Shown here: positions 43,831 through 53,800 of the stretch, piece by piece | Position numbering within the stretch: position 1 is the first letter of the stretch | How the letters are laid out: the number at the start of each line of letters is the position of its first letter | Source: Opitutaceae bacterium | GTDB lineage: Bacteria > Verrucomicrobiota > Verrucomicrobiia > Opitutales > Opitutaceae | Direction of reading: 5' to 3' | Assembly (NCBI GenBank): GCA_014879845.1 | Contig: JACSRI010000147.1 | Location: 1 to 64,000 of the forward strand | Length of the DNA stretch: 64,000 nt | Translations under genes and position numbers: made by a program | The notes under the pieces: model-generated | What the model was told of the DNA's origin: nothing | The model's database searches: none | Seen by the model: only the letters and a program-made list of their open reading frames with translations

Positions 43831-43858
43831 GGCGATTAGTGGAAAACCACTGGTCGCC
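43831..43858. promoter_or_regulatory. 28-bp palindrome in the receptor/sensor divergent promoter
   Basis: Outer arms GGCGA (43831-43835) and TCGCC (43854-43858) and inner arms AGTGG (43838-43842) and CCACT (43847-43851) are perfect inverted repeats around AAAA. It lies in the 178-bp gap between the divergent TonB receptor and hybrid-sensor genes. A 24/28 copy lies before the GH3 gene. Candidate binding site for the locus regulator (48612 response regulator or an outside LacI-type protein). Confidence 0.7.
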
Positions 43859-43910
43859 GCGGCCGGCGGTGGCGCAAATCTGGTCGCCCACCCCACCGAC
43901 ACCGACCAGC

Positions 43911-46900
43911 ATGAATGCCGTCGTCCACGCGAAAGCGCCGCGCGCGAGCCCCATCCGATCGCCGGTGAACTTACCCTCAACACGCCGATTGCACCCCACA
44001 ACCACACGCCTTGTGGTGATCGCGCTCGGCCTCGGCGCTGCGTGGCTTGCCTCAGACGTCCAGGCCCAAAGCGCGCACGACACGGCCTCCGGCTGGCGGC
44101 AATCCGGCCGAGGCCTGCCCCTGATCTCCACGTTCGATCTTCCGCCCACGCGCCACAACGGCGAGGTCTGGTCGTTCGCGTCGGCCGAGCACGGACGGAT
44201 CTGGATCGGATCGGATGAGCTGTTTCTCTTCGACGGCAAGGCGCGCGAGAAGATCGACCTGCCGGTGGATACCTACGCCGTGCGCGCGCTCGCGCACGAT
44301 GCCGCGGGCCGCCTCTGGATCGGGGCCATCGGCGAGATCGGCCACCTCGAGCCCACGCCCACGGGCGGCTGGCGCTACGTCTCCGCGCGTGAGGACATCC
44401 AGGCCGCCGGTGTCGATGACCTGCGCGATATCTGGCGCGGCTTCGGCACGCCGGAGGGCGTGGTCTTCGTGGCCGACCAGCAAGTGCTTCGGGTCACCGA
44501 CCACCGGATCGAACGATGGCGGCTGCCCACACCGTTCTCGACGCTCCTCGGCAGCGAGGACGGAGAAAACCTCTGGATCTTCCAGGGCGACGTAGGTCTC
44601 TTGCGCATGGCCCGAGGCGGTCCGGAACTCGCGCTGCCGATGGCGGACCTTCCCGCCTCCGTCGTGTTCTGGGCGTTGACTCCAGAGAGCATCCAGCCCT
44701 TCGCGGCTGGCACGCCCAGCCTGCTCGGCACAGTCGACGGCGTCTTCGCGCGTCAGGATGGTTCGTGGATCCGGTTGCCGAATCTCTCCGCCGCGCTGGC
44801 CGGCAAACTCCCGCTGCATGCGACGATGATCGACCCGCAGTCGGTGGTCGTCGGCAGCTACCTCGGTGGACTTGTCATCGCCTCGCTCGACGACCAGGTC
44901 CTGGCCGTGCTCGATCGCACCAGCGGGCTGCCGCACGACACGATCACCGGCGTGTGGTTCGACCGCGCCGGATTCGTCTGGGCGGGATATCCAGGCGGTC
45001 TTGCCCGGATCGAGGCAAGCGGCGCAGTCTCCCTCTTCGAGACCCGCAACGGCGTTAACGATCCCGTTCTGAAAGTCCTGCCGCATCGAGGAGAGACTTT
45101 TGTTCTCACCCGGCGTCAATTGAGCCGCCTCGCGCCCGGTCGGGCCGGCCGGCCGGCGACAGCAGTACCCGCGGCCATTCTGCAGATTCCCCTTTCTGAT
45201 GCCATCAGCGTGGGTGATGAACTGCTTTTCAGCGGCTACGGCGGCGGCATCTGGCGGCTGGTGGACAACCAGCCCCAGTCGGTCGCGGCGGCTCCGGGTT
45301 TCATCTTCGGGCTTCAGGCCGGTCAACACGTTCCCCAGACGCTGCTCGTCCTGCGGAACACGACGATCGAGGAACTCGCGCTGACCAACACCGGCGATGT
45401 CGCCACGCAGGCGTCGTCGGCCGACTTGGGTGCCTACCCGCTCAATATGGTGCGAGACGCGCTGGGCGACATCTGGGTCGCGACGGTGACGCGAGGCGTG
45501 TTCCGATTCCGGCCCTCGCCCGGCGCGGCCGGCTCCTCGCCACTGACGTTGGTCAAGCACTACCGCGAGGGTGACGGTCTGCCTTCGGCAACCCAGCGCC
45601 CAAGGCTCGCAGCCGTCGGCGGTCGCGTCTTCGTGCTCTCGGAGCGCGAGATCCTCACCTACGACGCCTCCGGCGATCGCTTCGTTGCCGAACCTGCCTT
45701 CCGGCCCTGGATCGGCGTCGCCGCCACGACTTCCTCCGATCCCGCCGTGGCCTACTGGCTCGTACGCGAGAACCGCGACAATGCCGCAGCACCCGTGCTC
45801 ATCCGCGTCAGGGTGGACGATCGCGAGACCTCGCCGACGTGGGAGGCGATTCATACCCCGGACTTCGACCAGGCCGGGAGCATCGCCGGTCTCAGCACCA
45901 CGGATACCGACGGGGGCAGCCTATGGCTGGCTGGCAGTCGAGCCACAGTCCGCCTCTCCCTGCCCAATCTGGGCGCACCGCCGCCGATGCCCCGCCTCGC
46001 GATCCAGCGCATCAGGCGCAACGAACACGACCTCTCCCTGCCAAGTCCGGGCGCAGAACTCCGTCTCGCCCCCGACACGACGCGACTGAGCATCGAACTC
46101 GCCGGCGTGGCCCGCGCGAGCGGCAATACGGTCTACGCCCAAGCCTCGCTCGGCGGGCTTTCAGACGCGTGGATGGCACCCCAGGAGGAGCCGACGTTTT
46201 CCTTCACCGGATTGCGGCCCGGGCGGTACACCTTTCGCGCTCGCTCCGTGGACCCATTTGGGCGCACCGGCGCGGAGGCGACGTTGCTCTTCACGCTCGA
46301 GGCGCCGTGGTACCAGCGCGCGCCGGCGATCGCCGGCTATGTCCTCGCCGGCCTGCTCCTCGTGTTCGGCGGTGTGCGGTGGCGCCTGCGCCACCTCCGG
46401 CGCCAGAACGAGCGCCTCAACCGCATCGTCGACGAGCGCACGCGCGAACTCGCCCACTCGAATGTGGTGAAGAATGAGTTTCTCGAGAATATCAGCCACG
46501 AGATCCGCAACCCGCTCAACGGCATCGCCAACCTCGTCGACCTCCTTCGCGACGCGCCATTGCAGACCGAGGAGCGACGCCTCGCCCAGTCACTCGGACG
46601 CTCGACCGAACATCTCAAGCGGGTTTTCTCTGACGTGCTTGGGTACACGAAACTCGAATACGGACATGTCCAGGTCGACGCCGCGCCGTTTTCACTGCTC
46701 CAGTTGCTCGAGGACGTCGTCGCGCTCTTCGGCGTGGAGGCGCGCGAGCACAAGACCGAGCTGACGCTGCGCCCTGCGGGCGACTTCGCCGACGGATTCC
46801 GCGGAGACGCGGAAAAGGTCCGCACGATCGTAGGGAACTACGTGAGCAATGCGCTGAAGTACGCGCCAGGCGCGCCAGTTGAGATCGAGGTCCGCAGTCA

Positions 46901-47996
46901 ACCCGGCGACGATGCGGCGCACGCGCTGGTGTGGATCGGCGTGCGGGATCACGGCCCAGGCCTATCCACCGAGGAGCAGGCGAAACTCTTCCAGAAGTTC
47001 TCGCGAGGCGACCGCGCCAAGGCGCAGGGCGTCTCCGGCACCGGCCTGGGCCTCGCCCTGTGCCGCGGGCTCGCCGAACTGATGGAGGGCTCCGCCGGTG
47101 TGATCAGCGAGCCCGGCCGTGGTTCGACTTTCTGGCTCGAGTTGCCGCTCGAGCGCGCCTCCCGGCCGGCCCCGGCGGCCGTCGCAACCCACGGAAGCGA
47201 CGACCAAGCCGGACCTGCCCACGCGCTCATCGTCGACGATCAGGAATACAATCAAGCCGTGCTGCGCGGCATCGCGCGTCGCCTCGGCTTCGCCGCCGAT
47301 GTGGCCTCCCATGCCGGCGAAGTCTGGCCGCTGATCGAGCGGCACACCTACTCCACTGTGTTCCTCGACTGGGAACTGCCGGGCATGAACGGCGGGGAAA
47401 TCGCGCGCCGACTGCGTGCCCACCCGCACACGCGCGACGCAGTCATCATCGCCACGACGGCCCACGACACCGACGACATCCGCCAGCGCTGCCTTGAGGC
47501 GCAGATGGATGGGTTCGCCCTCAAGCCGTTCGACACGACGCGGCTTCGCAGGATTCTCGAGACCGCAGTGTCGCGTCGGGCCGGTCGCTCGAGTCCGGCG
47601 TCGGCGGCCGAGGAGACTTCAGCGCCGACGCCTGGCGCCAGCGAAGCTGGTCTCAATCTCAGCGCCTTCGGCGATTTCGCGGTCGGCGATCCCGCCCACG
47701 CCCGACAGGCGGTTTCGCTCTATCTCGCGGCACTCGATGATGAACTGACCTCGCTGCGCGCGTCTCTCGCTTCGGCGGACCGTGAAGCCGTCGCCCGACG
47801 CGCCCACCGCCTGCGCTCGCACGCGTCACTCGTCAACGGCATCGCCCTGAGCACCGCCGCACAGCATCTCGTCGCCGCGGCGCGCGACCCTTCCGTATCT
47901 GACTGGCAGGCACACGCACCCGGCGTCTTCGCCGCGGCCGAGGCGCTGCGCACCGCGATCAGTTCTCTGGCAGCGTCCCCGAGCGCAGACGCGTGA
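43911..47996 (+). CDS. hybrid two-component sensor: propeller-Y_Y_Y-kinase-receiver-Hpt
   Basis: 1,361 residues from the ATG at 43911; longer frames upstream cross the operator. A signal/anchor (TRLVVIALGLGAAWLASDVQ) precedes a periplasmic beta-propeller (~60-700, repeated GRIWIGSD/GRLWIGA/GFVWAGYPGG motifs) and a Y_Y_Y domain (FSFTGLRPGRYTFRARSVDP). One membrane helix (~800-822) leads to a HisKA domain with H863 (ENISHEIRNPLNGI), an ATPase domain (GVSGTGLGLALCRGL), a receiver with D1153 (VFLDWELPGMNG) and an Hpt domain with H1299 (RRAHRLRSHAS). Unlike Bacteroides HTCS proteins it lacks an AraC domain, so it should relay phosphate to a separate regulator. Likely senses rhamnosyl oligosaccharides in the periplasm. 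Confidence 0.92.
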   Translation: MNAVVHAKAPRASPIRSPVNLPSTRRLHPTTTRLVVIALGLGAAWLASDVQAQSAHDTASGWRQSGRGLPLISTFDLPPTRHNGEVWSFASAEHGRIWIGSDELFLFDGKAREKIDLPVDTYAVRALAHDAAGRLWIGAIGEIGHLEPTPTGGWRYVSAREDIQAAGVDDLRDIWRGFGTPEGVVFVADQQVLRVTDHRIERWRLPTPFSTLLGSEDGENLWIFQGDVGLLRMARGGPELALPMADLPASVVFWALTPESIQPFAAGTPSLLGTVDGVFARQDGSWIRLPNLSAALAGKLPLHATMIDPQSVVVGSYLGGLVIASLDDQVLAVLDRTSGLPHDTITGVWFDRAGFVWAGYPGGLARIEASGAVSLFETRNGVNDPVLKVLPHRGETFVLTRRQLSRLAPGRAGRPATAVPAAILQIPLSDAISVGDELLFSGYGGGIWRLVDNQPQSVAAAPGFIFGLQAGQHVPQTLLVLRNTTIEELALTNTGDVATQASSADLGAYPLNMVRDALGDIWVATVTRGVFRFRPSPGAAGSSPLTLVKHYREGDGLPSATQRPRLAAVGGRVFVLSEREILTYDASGDRFVAEPAFRPWIGVAATTSSDPAVAYWLVRENRDNAAAPVLIRVRVDDRETSPTWEAIHTPDFDQAGSIAGLSTTDTDGGSLWLAGSRATVRLSLPNLGAPPPMPRLAIQRIRRNEHDLSLPSPGAELRLAPDTTRLSIELAGVARASGNTVYAQASLGGLSDAWMAPQEEPTFSFTGLRPGRYTFRARSVDPFGRTGAEATLLFTLEAPWYQRAPAIAGYVLAGLLLVFGGVRWRLRHLRRQNERLNRIVDERTRELAHSNVVKNEFLENISHEIRNPLNGIANLVDLLRDAPLQTEERRLAQSLGRSTEHLKRVFSDVLGYTKLEYGHVQVDAAPFSLLQLLEDVVALFGVEAREHKTELTLRPAGDFADGFRGDAEKVRTIVGNYVSNALKYAPGAPVEIEVRSQPGDDAAHALVWIGVRDHGPGLSTEEQAKLFQKFSRGDRAKAQGVSGTGLGLALCRGLAELMEGSAGVISEPGRGSTFWLELPLERASRPAPAAVATHGSDDQAGPAHALIVDDQEYNQAVLRGIARRLGFAADVASHAGEVWPLIERHTYSTVFLDWELPGMNGGEIARRLRAHPHTRDAVIIATTAHDTDDIRQRCLEAQMDGFALKPFDTTRLRRILETAVSRRAGRSSPASAAEETSAPTPGASEAGLNLSAFGDFAVGDPAHARQAVSLYLAALDDELTSLRASLASADREAVARRAHRLRSHASLVNGIALSTAAQHLVAAARDPSVSDWQAHAPGVFAAAEALRTAISSLAASPSADA

Positions 47997-48612
47997 ATCC
48001 CTTTTCCGTCGCGTAGCGGATGAGGTGCGAGGAGCTGTGCAGCCCGAGCTTGCTCATGATGCTGCAGCGGTGGTTCTGGATCGTGTTCGGCGACAGGCCC
48101 ATCTGTTTGGCGATCTCGCTGTTGGTGTAGCCGCGCCCGACCAGCACCAACACCTCCTGCTCGCGATCGGAGAGGAGCTTGTTGAACGCCGCCGGCTCCT
48201 CCCGCAGGCGTTTCCATACTTCGCGCACGACCGGGGACAGGTAGCGGCGCCCCTCCATCACCGTCGTCACGGCCTCGCGCAACGCGTCCATGGGCTGTCC
48301 GGTCTTGTCCACAAACCCCTCGATGCCCGACTGCAGCACGCGGTGGACGGTGACATCGTCCGTGTGCGATGACAGCGCGATCACCCGCGCCCGCGGCGCG
48401 GCCTTACGAAGTTCATCGAGGAGGTCGAGACCGTCGAGGTCGGGAAGCTCGAGATCGAGGATCACCAGGTCGGGCCCGAGCGTGCGGCACTGCTCCAGCG
48501 CCGACTTCCCATCCGCCGCCTGGCCCACGGCCTCGGGCTTGAATGCCGTCCGGCACGCGCCCGCCAACAAGTCGCGCATCATGGCGTGGTCCTCGACGAT
48601 GACGATCTTCAC
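47959..48612 (-). CDS. NarL/FixJ-family response regulator
   Basis: 217 residues from a GTG at 48612 (V/MKIVIVEDHAMMRDLLAG). The receiver has the phosphoacceptor in LVILDLELPDLDGLDL and a Lys in GFVDKTGQPMDAL. The LuxR-type HTH shows LSDREQEVLVLVGRGYTNSE and LSPNTIQNHRCSIMSKLGL. Its 3' end overlaps the 3' end of the hybrid-sensor gene by 38 bp, tail to tail. It is the likely partner of that sensor through the Hpt domain, and the likely activator of the rhamnoside operon, perhaps through the 28-bp palindromes. This pairing rests on position only. Confidence 0.9.
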   Translation of the reverse strand: MKIVIVEDHAMMRDLLAGACRTAFKPEAVGQAADGKSALEQCRTLGPDLVILDLELPDLDGLDLLDELRKAAPRARVIALSSHTDDVTVHRVLQSGIEGFVDKTGQPMDALREAVTTVMEGRRYLSPVVREVWKRLREEPAAFNKLLSDREQEVLVLVGRGYTNSEIAKQMGLSPNTIQNHRCSIMSKLGLHSSSHLIRYATEKGFTRLRSGTLPEN

Positions 48613-48827
48613 AGTTCCGAGTCTGTGGGCGATACGCTCAAGAAGCAATTTTCCATCAAGCCGTGGCCACCTCCTGACTACAGGCGCCCGGCCGGCTCGC
48701 CTCAAGTAGCGCCGCGGCGACCGCCCTCCGCGAATGGAAACCTTGTCATGCACCAAAGCTCCGCAAGACTTCGGCTCGTCTGGTCTTCACCGGAATCCAG
48801 CTGGCTAGGTCCGCAGCCTTCCACGAA

Positions 48828-49148
48828 GTGCTCCGCGGCGGACATGAGTTTGCCCGGAGCTGCAAGCCGTCCTATCTCTCCATCGTGGAGAATCTCAAAA
48901 GCGACATCGCAGCCCTGCCGGACAACGCACGGCTTGAACTGATGGAATGGATTGAGGCTGCGGTTGGAGGCGCCCGGCCGCGCACCAGCCCGACCATCGA
49001 ACACCTCCAACTGGCCGTGCTGAGGTTTCCGCCCGACGACATGCTGGACCTCTCACAATGGATCATGGACATCACCTTCGAGCGCCAGCCGGCGCCGCTG
49101 GGCGATGTATTGGAGCGTGCCATCCAGGGATTCAAACGCACCTCTTGA
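48828..49148 (+). CDS. small protein with two similar helical units, hypothetical
   Basis: 106 codons from a GTG; a second GTG at 48885 would give 87. Two halves look alike: IVENLKSDIAALPDNARLEL + MEWIEAAV and IEHLQLAVLRFPPDDMLDLS + QWIMDI. Each resembles the short 'LPxxxRxELxxWI' helix seen in addiction-module component proteins. No toxin partner is adjacent. No strong ribosome site is seen, so the start is uncertain. It lies between the rhamnoside regulator and the pseudogenes beside tRNA-Pro. Confidence 0.5.
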   Translation: MLRGGHEFARSCKPSYLSIVENLKSDIAALPDNARLELMEWIEAAVGGARPRTSPTIEHLQLAVLRFPPDDMLDLSQWIMDITFERQPAPLGDVLERAIQGFKRTS

Positions 49149-49336
49149 GCCGCCAGTCTCGATCAGGTCGGCGCGCGATGGACGACAGTCAGCATCAACC
49201 AATCTCACGTTCGCATGATCCATCGACGCCGAACGCCGCTTCTCATCGTTTGCTCGAGCCGGCCGTGGTAGCCGCACGCCCTTGACCGGCCAGGCGATCG
49301 CACCGTTGCATTCTCTGAACCCGACCAGGAGGCGCC

Positions 49337-49565
49337 ATGACCACTCACCTATCCCAGGACAACGACGACCTCTCCAGCTTTCGAAATCACGAGCAAGCGC
49401 CGCAAGGGCTTCCCATCTGAGTCGCAGGTCAGGCGCGGCCTGCGCATCGTCCACGGGGACAAGGTCCTCGAGGAGAAGCTCGGGCGCAACGATCCCTGCC
49501 CGTGTGGATCAGGGAGGCGGTTTCAAGAACTGCTGCCTGCAGTCCGGTCGCTTCGACGGATCTCC
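49337..49565 (+). pseudogene. frameshifted SEC-C motif gene
   Basis: An AGGAGG ribosome site (49327-49332) precedes an ATG ([13 protein letters not shown]). The frame must shift near 49380 to read [20 protein letters not shown] and on to [15 protein letters not shown]. It must shift again at the TTT at 49521-49523 to continue as [12 protein letters not shown]. The joined sequence is a clear SEC-C zinc-binding motif (CPCGSGxxFKxCC). Each break is one extra T in a TTTC context. No stop follows in the last frame, and antisense integrase-like sequence begins, so the 3' end is also lost. Confidence 0.7.
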
Positions 49566-49926
49566 GCGAGGGTACTTCTTTCCGGGATTGACCCGGATGT
49601 TGCAGCATGCCCGCGGCGACGTGCATCTCCGCTGCGGTCGGCAGAAATGGCGGCGCCACCGACCCGTCCTCGGCCTTGCCGAACTTCTCGAAGACGGCCT
49701 CGGCCTCCTTCAGCCAGGACTCCGGAAGAAGCGTCTCCACTGTTCTCCACGTTTTTCCTTGTGTCGCCCGTCTCAGAAGTTCATCCCGAAACGCTTCCGC
49801 GGCTTCGACCGTGGAGAAGTTCTTTTGCACACGCATCCCCAGGATCGTTCCTGTCAGCCGGAAGGACATTGTTCCGCTCCGGTTCTTGAACGGAATGATC
49901 TTCAGGGAGTGGTCTCGACGAGCCAT
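49565..49926 (-). pseudogene. truncated integrase-like gene (N-terminal DNA-binding part)
   Basis: From the ATG at 49926 the frame reads [20 protein letters not shown] then [20 protein letters not shown] and [14 protein letters not shown]. This resembles the arm-binding N-terminus of tyrosine recombinases, where a short beta-sheet reading 'S(Y/F)RLxGxxxGxRVxKNF' is common. The core-binding and catalytic domains (Arg...HxxR...Tyr) are absent. After ~residue 120 the frame runs antisense to the SEC-C remnant. Position, 139 bp from tRNA-Pro and pointing away, is that expected for an island integrase. The family call is from pattern memory and needs a search. Confidence 0.5.
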
Positions 49927-50064
49927 GGAAAGCAGCTCACAGACGGTTCACAAAACCTGACAAAATCGGGCGAAACGTGGTGAAGCAAACTTGCCAGAAG
50001 CAAGGCCGAGACTATCGTGGAAAACACTCTCAACAAGAGAGTTACAATTGAACTGAATGGACAT

Positions 50065-50141
<77 letters not shown>

Positions 50142-50247
50142 TTTTGGATCACACGCGCCATGGGCGCGTCCGGCCGGAGGTGCCCCGCGGGACCCGCATG
50201 GCGTCCAGGGAAGGATCTGCCCGATTCGGATCTTGGAGCGACGCCCG

Positions 50248-50850
50248 TTATTCGTCGGGCCCGTCGAGCTTGGGCATGTCGGCCTCGGCCACGCCGAACG
50301 CGCGCAGCTGGGGCTTGACCACCTTCTCGTAGCAGTCCGGGCAGCACCCGTGGCTGAAGCGCGTGCCCGCGCGCTCCCTGAAGTAGGTCTCCACGCTCGT
50401 CCAGTAGGCCTCGTCGTTGCGCACCTTCTTGCAGTAGGTGCAGATCGGCAGGAACGACTCGAGAGTCTTCAGGTCGCTGGTGAACCCGAGGATGCGCTCG
50501 GCCACGCGCAGACGCAGGCGCAGGTCGCGCACGACCACGGGCTTGGTGAGGAAGTCGTCCACGCCGGCGGCGAAGGCCTCCTCGAGGTTGGCATCGGTCG
50601 CGCCCTGCTGGGTGATGAGGATGAAACTCACGTAGTCCTCGCGCTCGTTGCGGATGCGCCGGCACAGCTCGAGCCCGTCGAGCCTGGGTAGTTGCCAATC
50701 GGAGACAACGACGCGCAGGGACTTGTCACGCATGTGCTCCCAGGCGGACTCGCCGTCGGCGGCCAGCACGACGCGGTGGCCCAGGGAACTCAGCGACGAG
50801 CTCAGGACGAGCTGTGCAACAGGATCATCTTCGACGGCGAGTATGTTCAT
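50248..50850 (-). CDS. response regulator with C-terminal Cys-rich motif
   Basis: 200 residues. The receiver (~1-125) starts MNILAVEDDPVAQLVLSSSL and has the phosphoacceptor in RVVVSDWQLPRLDGLELCRR and a late Lys in DDFLTKPVVVRDL. A short tail follows: ICTYCKKVRNDEAYWTSVET and FSHGCCPDCYEKVV. Paired CxxC motifs of this kind occur at the ends of some PAS/receiver proteins and may bind zinc. No DNA-binding domain is present, so output is probably through protein contact. The ATG overlaps the stop of the large hybrid kinase gene as ATGA, so it is the coupled downstream partner. Confidence 0.9.
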   Translation of the reverse strand: MNILAVEDDPVAQLVLSSSLSSLGHRVVLAADGESAWEHMRDKSLRVVVSDWQLPRLDGLELCRRIRNEREDYVSFILITQQGATDANLEEAFAAGVDDFLTKPVVVRDLRLRLRVAERILGFTSDLKTLESFLPICTYCKKVRNDEAYWTSVETYFRERAGTRFSHGCCPDCYEKVVKPQLRAFGVAEADMPKLDGPDE

Positions 50851-53800
50851 GGGGAGAGCAGGCCACGGCGGACGAATTCCGCGCTCAACTCCTGCCAGAC
50901 TGCGCGCGCGGTGGCAACACGCGCGGGGACCTCGGCGAGCGCGCCGGCGCGCACGGCCTGCTCGACCGCCGCAAACGCGGCGCGGGCGCGCGGGGCGCCG
51001 GCGTTGGCGCTGCTGCCGGCCAACGTGTGGGCGGCGCGGGCGAGATCGTCGAGCCGGCCGGAGTCCAGCAGCGCGGGCATCTCGTCGAGACGAGTCGCCG
51101 TTTCCCGGGTGTAGAGGGCGACGACCTCCGCCAGGAGCGACGGACCGTGCAGCCCGGGAAGGTCGCGCAGGCCCTCAAGAAACGGTTCGTCGACGAGCGG
51201 CTCCGCGCCGGCGCCGGCAAGCAGCGGTGCGGGATCATGTGCCGGCGGGGGATCGCCCGCTCCGGCATCGGTCCGACCCGCACCCGTGAGCCCGCAGCGC
51301 TCGAGCACGGCGCGGACTTCGGCCGCCCGCATGGGCTTGCTCACGTAGTCATCCATGCCCGCCTCGCGGCATTTCGCGCGGTCGCTCTCCATCGCGAAGG
51401 CGGTGAGCGCGATCACCCGCTGTTTCGGATCAATCCCTGCGATCACCCCGCTGCGCACCCTCCGGGTGGCTTCGTAGCCGTCGAGCTCGGGCATCTGGCA
51501 ATCCATGAACACGACATCGTAGTGCGCCTCAGCCAGGCGCTCGAGGGCGATGCGCCCGTTGTCCGCCATGTCGACGCGGTGTCCGAGGCTCTCGAGGACC
51601 ATGCGGGCGACGAGCTGGTTGGTCGGATTGTCCTCGGCCACGAGGATGTCGAGACCACCCGCGGCCGCGGCTTCCGGCCCGGGACGGAGCGTCGCGCCCC
51701 TCGACTGAACCTCCGTGCCAGCCGGCACATGGCGCGCCTGCGAGAGCGCCACGCGCAACTGGGCGAGACGCACCGGCTTGGCCAGCACGGCGGCGCATCC
51801 GAGCCCATCGAGCTCATGGGGCGCCGGCGCGGCACCGGCCGGGTTCAGGAGCACGAGCGCCACCTCGTCCGCGGAAAACGTCTCGCGCACGCGGCGCGCG
51901 AACACCAGGCCGTCCGTCCCGGGCATGGCCCGGTCGACGAGGATCACCCGGCGCCCGGCCCGAGCCCGCGGCGCGGCGAGCACGTCCAGGGCCGCGGCCG
52001 CACCCTCCGCGGCGGAGGCACGGACTCCGAGCGCGCGGAGCTGGCGCAGGAGCGCGGCGCGCGCGGCCGCATTGTCGTCGACGACCAGTACATCCAAGTC
52101 GGCATCCTCCCCGCCAACCGGCTCGCCCGGGGTGCGCGGCAGGTCGAGCTCGATCCAGAACTCCGAGCCCCGCCCCGGCTCGCTGGTGAAGTCGAGCCGC
52201 CCGCCCATGAGTTCCATGAGCTGGCGCGAGATGGCCAGGCCGAGGCCCGTGCCGCCGAAGCGCCGCGTGGCCGACGAGTCGACCTGGGTGAAGGCGCTGA
52301 AGAGCCGGTCGCGGAACTCGCTCGCGATCCCGATGCCGGTGTCCCGCACGGCCACACGCAGCCGCCCGGTGCCGGTGCCCGTCGGCATGACCGAGGCGGC
52401 CACGACGACCTCGCCGCGATCGGTGAACTTGACCGCGTTGCCGATGATGTTGAGCAACACCTGGCGGATGCGGCCCGGGTCGCCCTCGAGCACGTCGGCC
52501 GCGAGCGCGGGGTCGGCATCGAGCACGAACTCGAGTCCCTTGCGCTGGGCCCGGCCCGCGAGGAGCGAGACCGAATCCTCGAGCAGCGGCAGGGGCTCGA
52601 AGGGCTCGGGGTTGAGGCGGAACTTGCCCGCCTCGATGCGGGAGAAGTCGAGGATGTCGTTGATGATCTCGAGGAGGTTCTCCGCGCTGCCCTGGATGAG
52701 CTGCGCCATCTCGTTCTGCGTGGGATCAAGCGGCGTGCCCAGGAGCAGGTCGACCGTGCCGATGATGCCGTTCATCGGGGTGCGGATCTCGTGGCTCATG
52801 GTGGCGAGGAACTCCGACTTGAGCCGCGAGGTCTCGACCGCCTCGTCGCGTGCGCGGGCGAGGTCGCTCGCGATCTGCTGCTGCGCGCTCACGTCGTTGA
52901 GGCTGACCACGACGGCCTGCACGCCGCCCGCCGGGTCGTGGATCACGGCGGTGTCGATCGAGACCCAGACGAGCGAGCCATCCGGGCGCGGGAGGCCCAT
53001 GACGACGTCGCGCACCGGCGCCGCCGTGCGCCGGGTCACGGAGACCGGGAATTCATCCGCCGGATACACTCGGCCATCGACACGGACGGCACGCCAGGCC
53101 TCGGGGGCCGAGAGTTCCCCCTCCAGCTGCTCCCGCGTGGCCCCGAGCAGCCGGCAGGCCGCGGCGTTGCACTCGAGGACGCGCCCGCCGGCGTCGAGCA
53201 GCATCAGGCCCTCGCGCACGGCGCCGAAGATGGTCGAGAGGCGCGCCTGCGACTGCCGCACCTGCTCGAGCACACGGCGGCGGTCGGTAATGTCGCGATT
53301 GACCCCCACCACGCGCACGGCGCGCCCGTCGGGACCAAGGATGGCGAGATCTGAGGCGCTGAGGTAGCGGATCTCATCGTCGCCGTAGCGGATGATGCGA
53401 AACTCCCGCTGACTGCGGCCGGCCTCGCGCACGGTCCTCTGCAAGGCGGCCTCCTGGGCAAGCAGATCGTCGGGGTGCACGCAATGGCGCCAGTCATCGT
53501 AGGACACGCGCCCGCCCACCGTCGGCGCCATGCCGTAGAGCGCGAACATGGCCGCATCCCAGGTGAGCGTGCCCGTCGCCACATCCCACTCCCAGACGGC
53601 GATGCCCGCAGCCTCGTTGGCGAGGCGCAGCCGGGACTGTTCGATGCGCAGCGACTGCTCGAGCGCGCGCCTCTCGGTGAGGTCGTGGGCGATGCCGAGG
53701 TAGCCCGTGATCGTGCCGGCATCGTCGCGCAGGGCGGTGACGCTCAGGAGCACGGGCACGCGCGTGCCGTTGCGCCTGACGTACGTCCACTCCCGCTGCT

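Noticed and set aside
44052-45854. 600-codon minus-strand frame inside the hybrid-sensor gene
   Set aside because: Antisense shadow; the plus strand encodes clear propeller, Y_Y_Y and kinase domains.
50026-50042. ACTCTC/GAGAGT hairpin as a terminator before tRNA-Pro
   Set aside because: No T-tract and no gene reading into it; it may lie in the tRNA leader, but function cannot be supported.
50814-53354. 846-codon plus-strand frame
   Set aside because: Antisense to the MASE1/CHASE hybrid kinase, which has intact motifs through this whole stretch.
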